DNA of 21,850 nucleotides from a virus, in the IMG/VR virus record IMGVR_UViG_3300038701_001425, positions 1 to 21,850 of that record. One strand, written 5' to 3'. The translations under genes were made by a program, and so were the position numbers. The notes below the pieces were generated by a model. The model was not told the origin of the DNA and searched no databases. It worked only from the letters and a program-made list of their open reading frames with translations. Positions 21,320 to 21,850 of this stretch are shown here, one piece after another. Within the stretch, counting starts at the first letter, position 1. Every line of letters starts with the position of its first letter.

Positions 21320-21850
21320 TCATGCTGCGGGCGCGCTTGCGGAATTGTAAGCGTAGGTTTTCCAAGTAGGTTTGTAATCGTCTTCCGCTTGGTTGCCCCA
21401 TACGGCCCATCCATCGCGCTTGCCCCGCCCGAAGAGTTCCAAGTATGGGCCCCATGAGCACGCTTCTATGATGCCATATTGCTCGTCAGGCTTTCGGCTA
21501 TGTTCGCGTTTCCGGGTTTTAAGCAGGTCGCTGTTCGGCTCCTCGGCCTCGATGAAGTTGACTTGGCTGCGGCCCGGCCCGAGCGTTCGCACGTCTTTAC
21601 CCCGCGTCCCGAAGAGCAGGATCTCGGTGACATTGCGAAAGTAGAATCCCACACCGCGGCCATCTGGGCCGCCGTCTTTGCGCACTTTTTCCCAGACGAT
21701 GTTCGACTTGTACTCGAAGCCCCAAGCTTTCAGGACTTGGAGGCCTTCGGGTAGTAGCGCGTTAGGCACCCACAAATAGCAGTGCGCACGTTCTTCGAGG
21801 TGCTCGGCTACCGGCAGGGCGCAAATCTCCTCCAGCGTCATGGTGGGGTT
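21320..21850 (-). CDS. MT-A70 family adenine methyltransferase, 5' end outside window (partial)
   Basis: The frame is open through the right edge, with codons for N-P-T before an internal Met at 21841. The visible sequence N-P-T-M-T-L-E-E-I-C-A-L-P-V, then C-Y-L-W-V-P-N-A-L-L, then A-W-G-F-E-Y-K-S-N-I-V-W-E-K, then G-F-Y-F-R-N-V-T-E-I-L-L-F-G-T-R-G, is the C-terminal part of an MT-A70 domain. The catalytic DPPW motif normally lies just before the N-P-T-M segment and so falls beyond the edge. In phages such enzymes make N6-methyladenine in DNA, which can protect against host restriction. The last residues include the conserved G-W-A-V-W-G-N. Confidence 0.88.
   Translation of the reverse strand, partial: NPTMTLEEICALPVAEHLEERAHCYLWVPNALLPEGLQVLKAWGFEYKSNIVWEKVRKDGGPDGRGVGFYFRNVTEILLFGTRGKDVRTLGPGRSQVNFIEAEEPNSDLLKTRKREHSRKPDEQYGIIEACSWGPYLELFGRGKRDGWAVWGNQAEDDYKPTWKTYAYNSASAPAA

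Noticed and set aside
1-21850. tRNA genes, CRISPR arrays, insertion sequences, integrase or att sites
   Set aside because: None could be recognised on either strand, so no claim about lysogeny or integration is made.

Overview
The window is about half of a tailed-phage genome or prophage, most likely a short-tailed (podovirus-type) phage. Its late operon lies on the minus strand and reads from right to left. It is ordered as terminase small subunit, terminase large subunit, an unknown gene, a P22-type portal, a tiny Rmf-like gene, a scaffold, a tiny CsrA-like gene, an N4-gp56-type major capsid protein, a probable decoration protein, a small HeH-like protein, neck/tail proteins, a repeat-rich tail fibre, small fibre-linked proteins, a GNAT-like protein, and several large helical proteins that look like internal or ejection proteins. 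The last of these runs off the left edge. GC content is high, many neighbours overlap as ATGA or TGATG, and codon use favours GCG, GGC and CGC. This suggests a high-GC proteobacterial host, perhaps an alphaproteobacterium of the Rhodobacterales type; that is inference from composition and gene style only. No integrase, tRNA, att site or repressor is visible, so lytic or temperate lifestyle cannot be decided here.

Right end (about 20.2-21.85 kb): a two-gene plus-strand operon lies upstream of the terminase. It encodes a DUF4258-like toxin and an MqsA/HTH-type antitoxin, and ends in a clear terminator. Beyond it a minus-strand MT-A70 adenine methyltransferase enters from outside the window with its 5' end missing.

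Packaging and head block (about 11.6-20.2 kb): DNA packaging, portal, scaffold and capsid genes. Two very small genes are hidden here. One is a 58-aa protein with the G..A...G....NP...W..GW..A pattern of the ribosome-modulation-factor (Rmf/CrpP) group, which overlaps the portal stop. The other is a 58-aa CsrA homologue between scaffold and capsid. The leader between csrA and the capsid gene contains two small predicted hairpins, each with GGA in the loop, and then a third GGA inside the capsid Shine-Dalgarno sequence. That is the classical layout of a CsrA-repressed mRNA. This is the most interesting candidate system in the window: a phage-encoded post-transcriptional switch for major capsid protein synthesis, possibly accompanied by a ribosome-directed small protein.

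Tail and ejection block (1-11.6 kb): neck/nozzle-like proteins; a fibre with 17 in-register decapeptide repeats and an AT-rich, probably exchanged tip; a fibre-assembly chaperone; a GNAT-like protein; a protein with a C-terminal peptidase S74 intramolecular chaperone; and two large proteins. A strong terminator-like hairpin separates the last two, upstream of the largest gene.

A 13-base motif, CAAYATGTKGTAT on the minus strand, recurs in non-coding DNA upstream of the terminase (twice), the capsid gene and the largest gene. It may be a phage promoter element or an operator.
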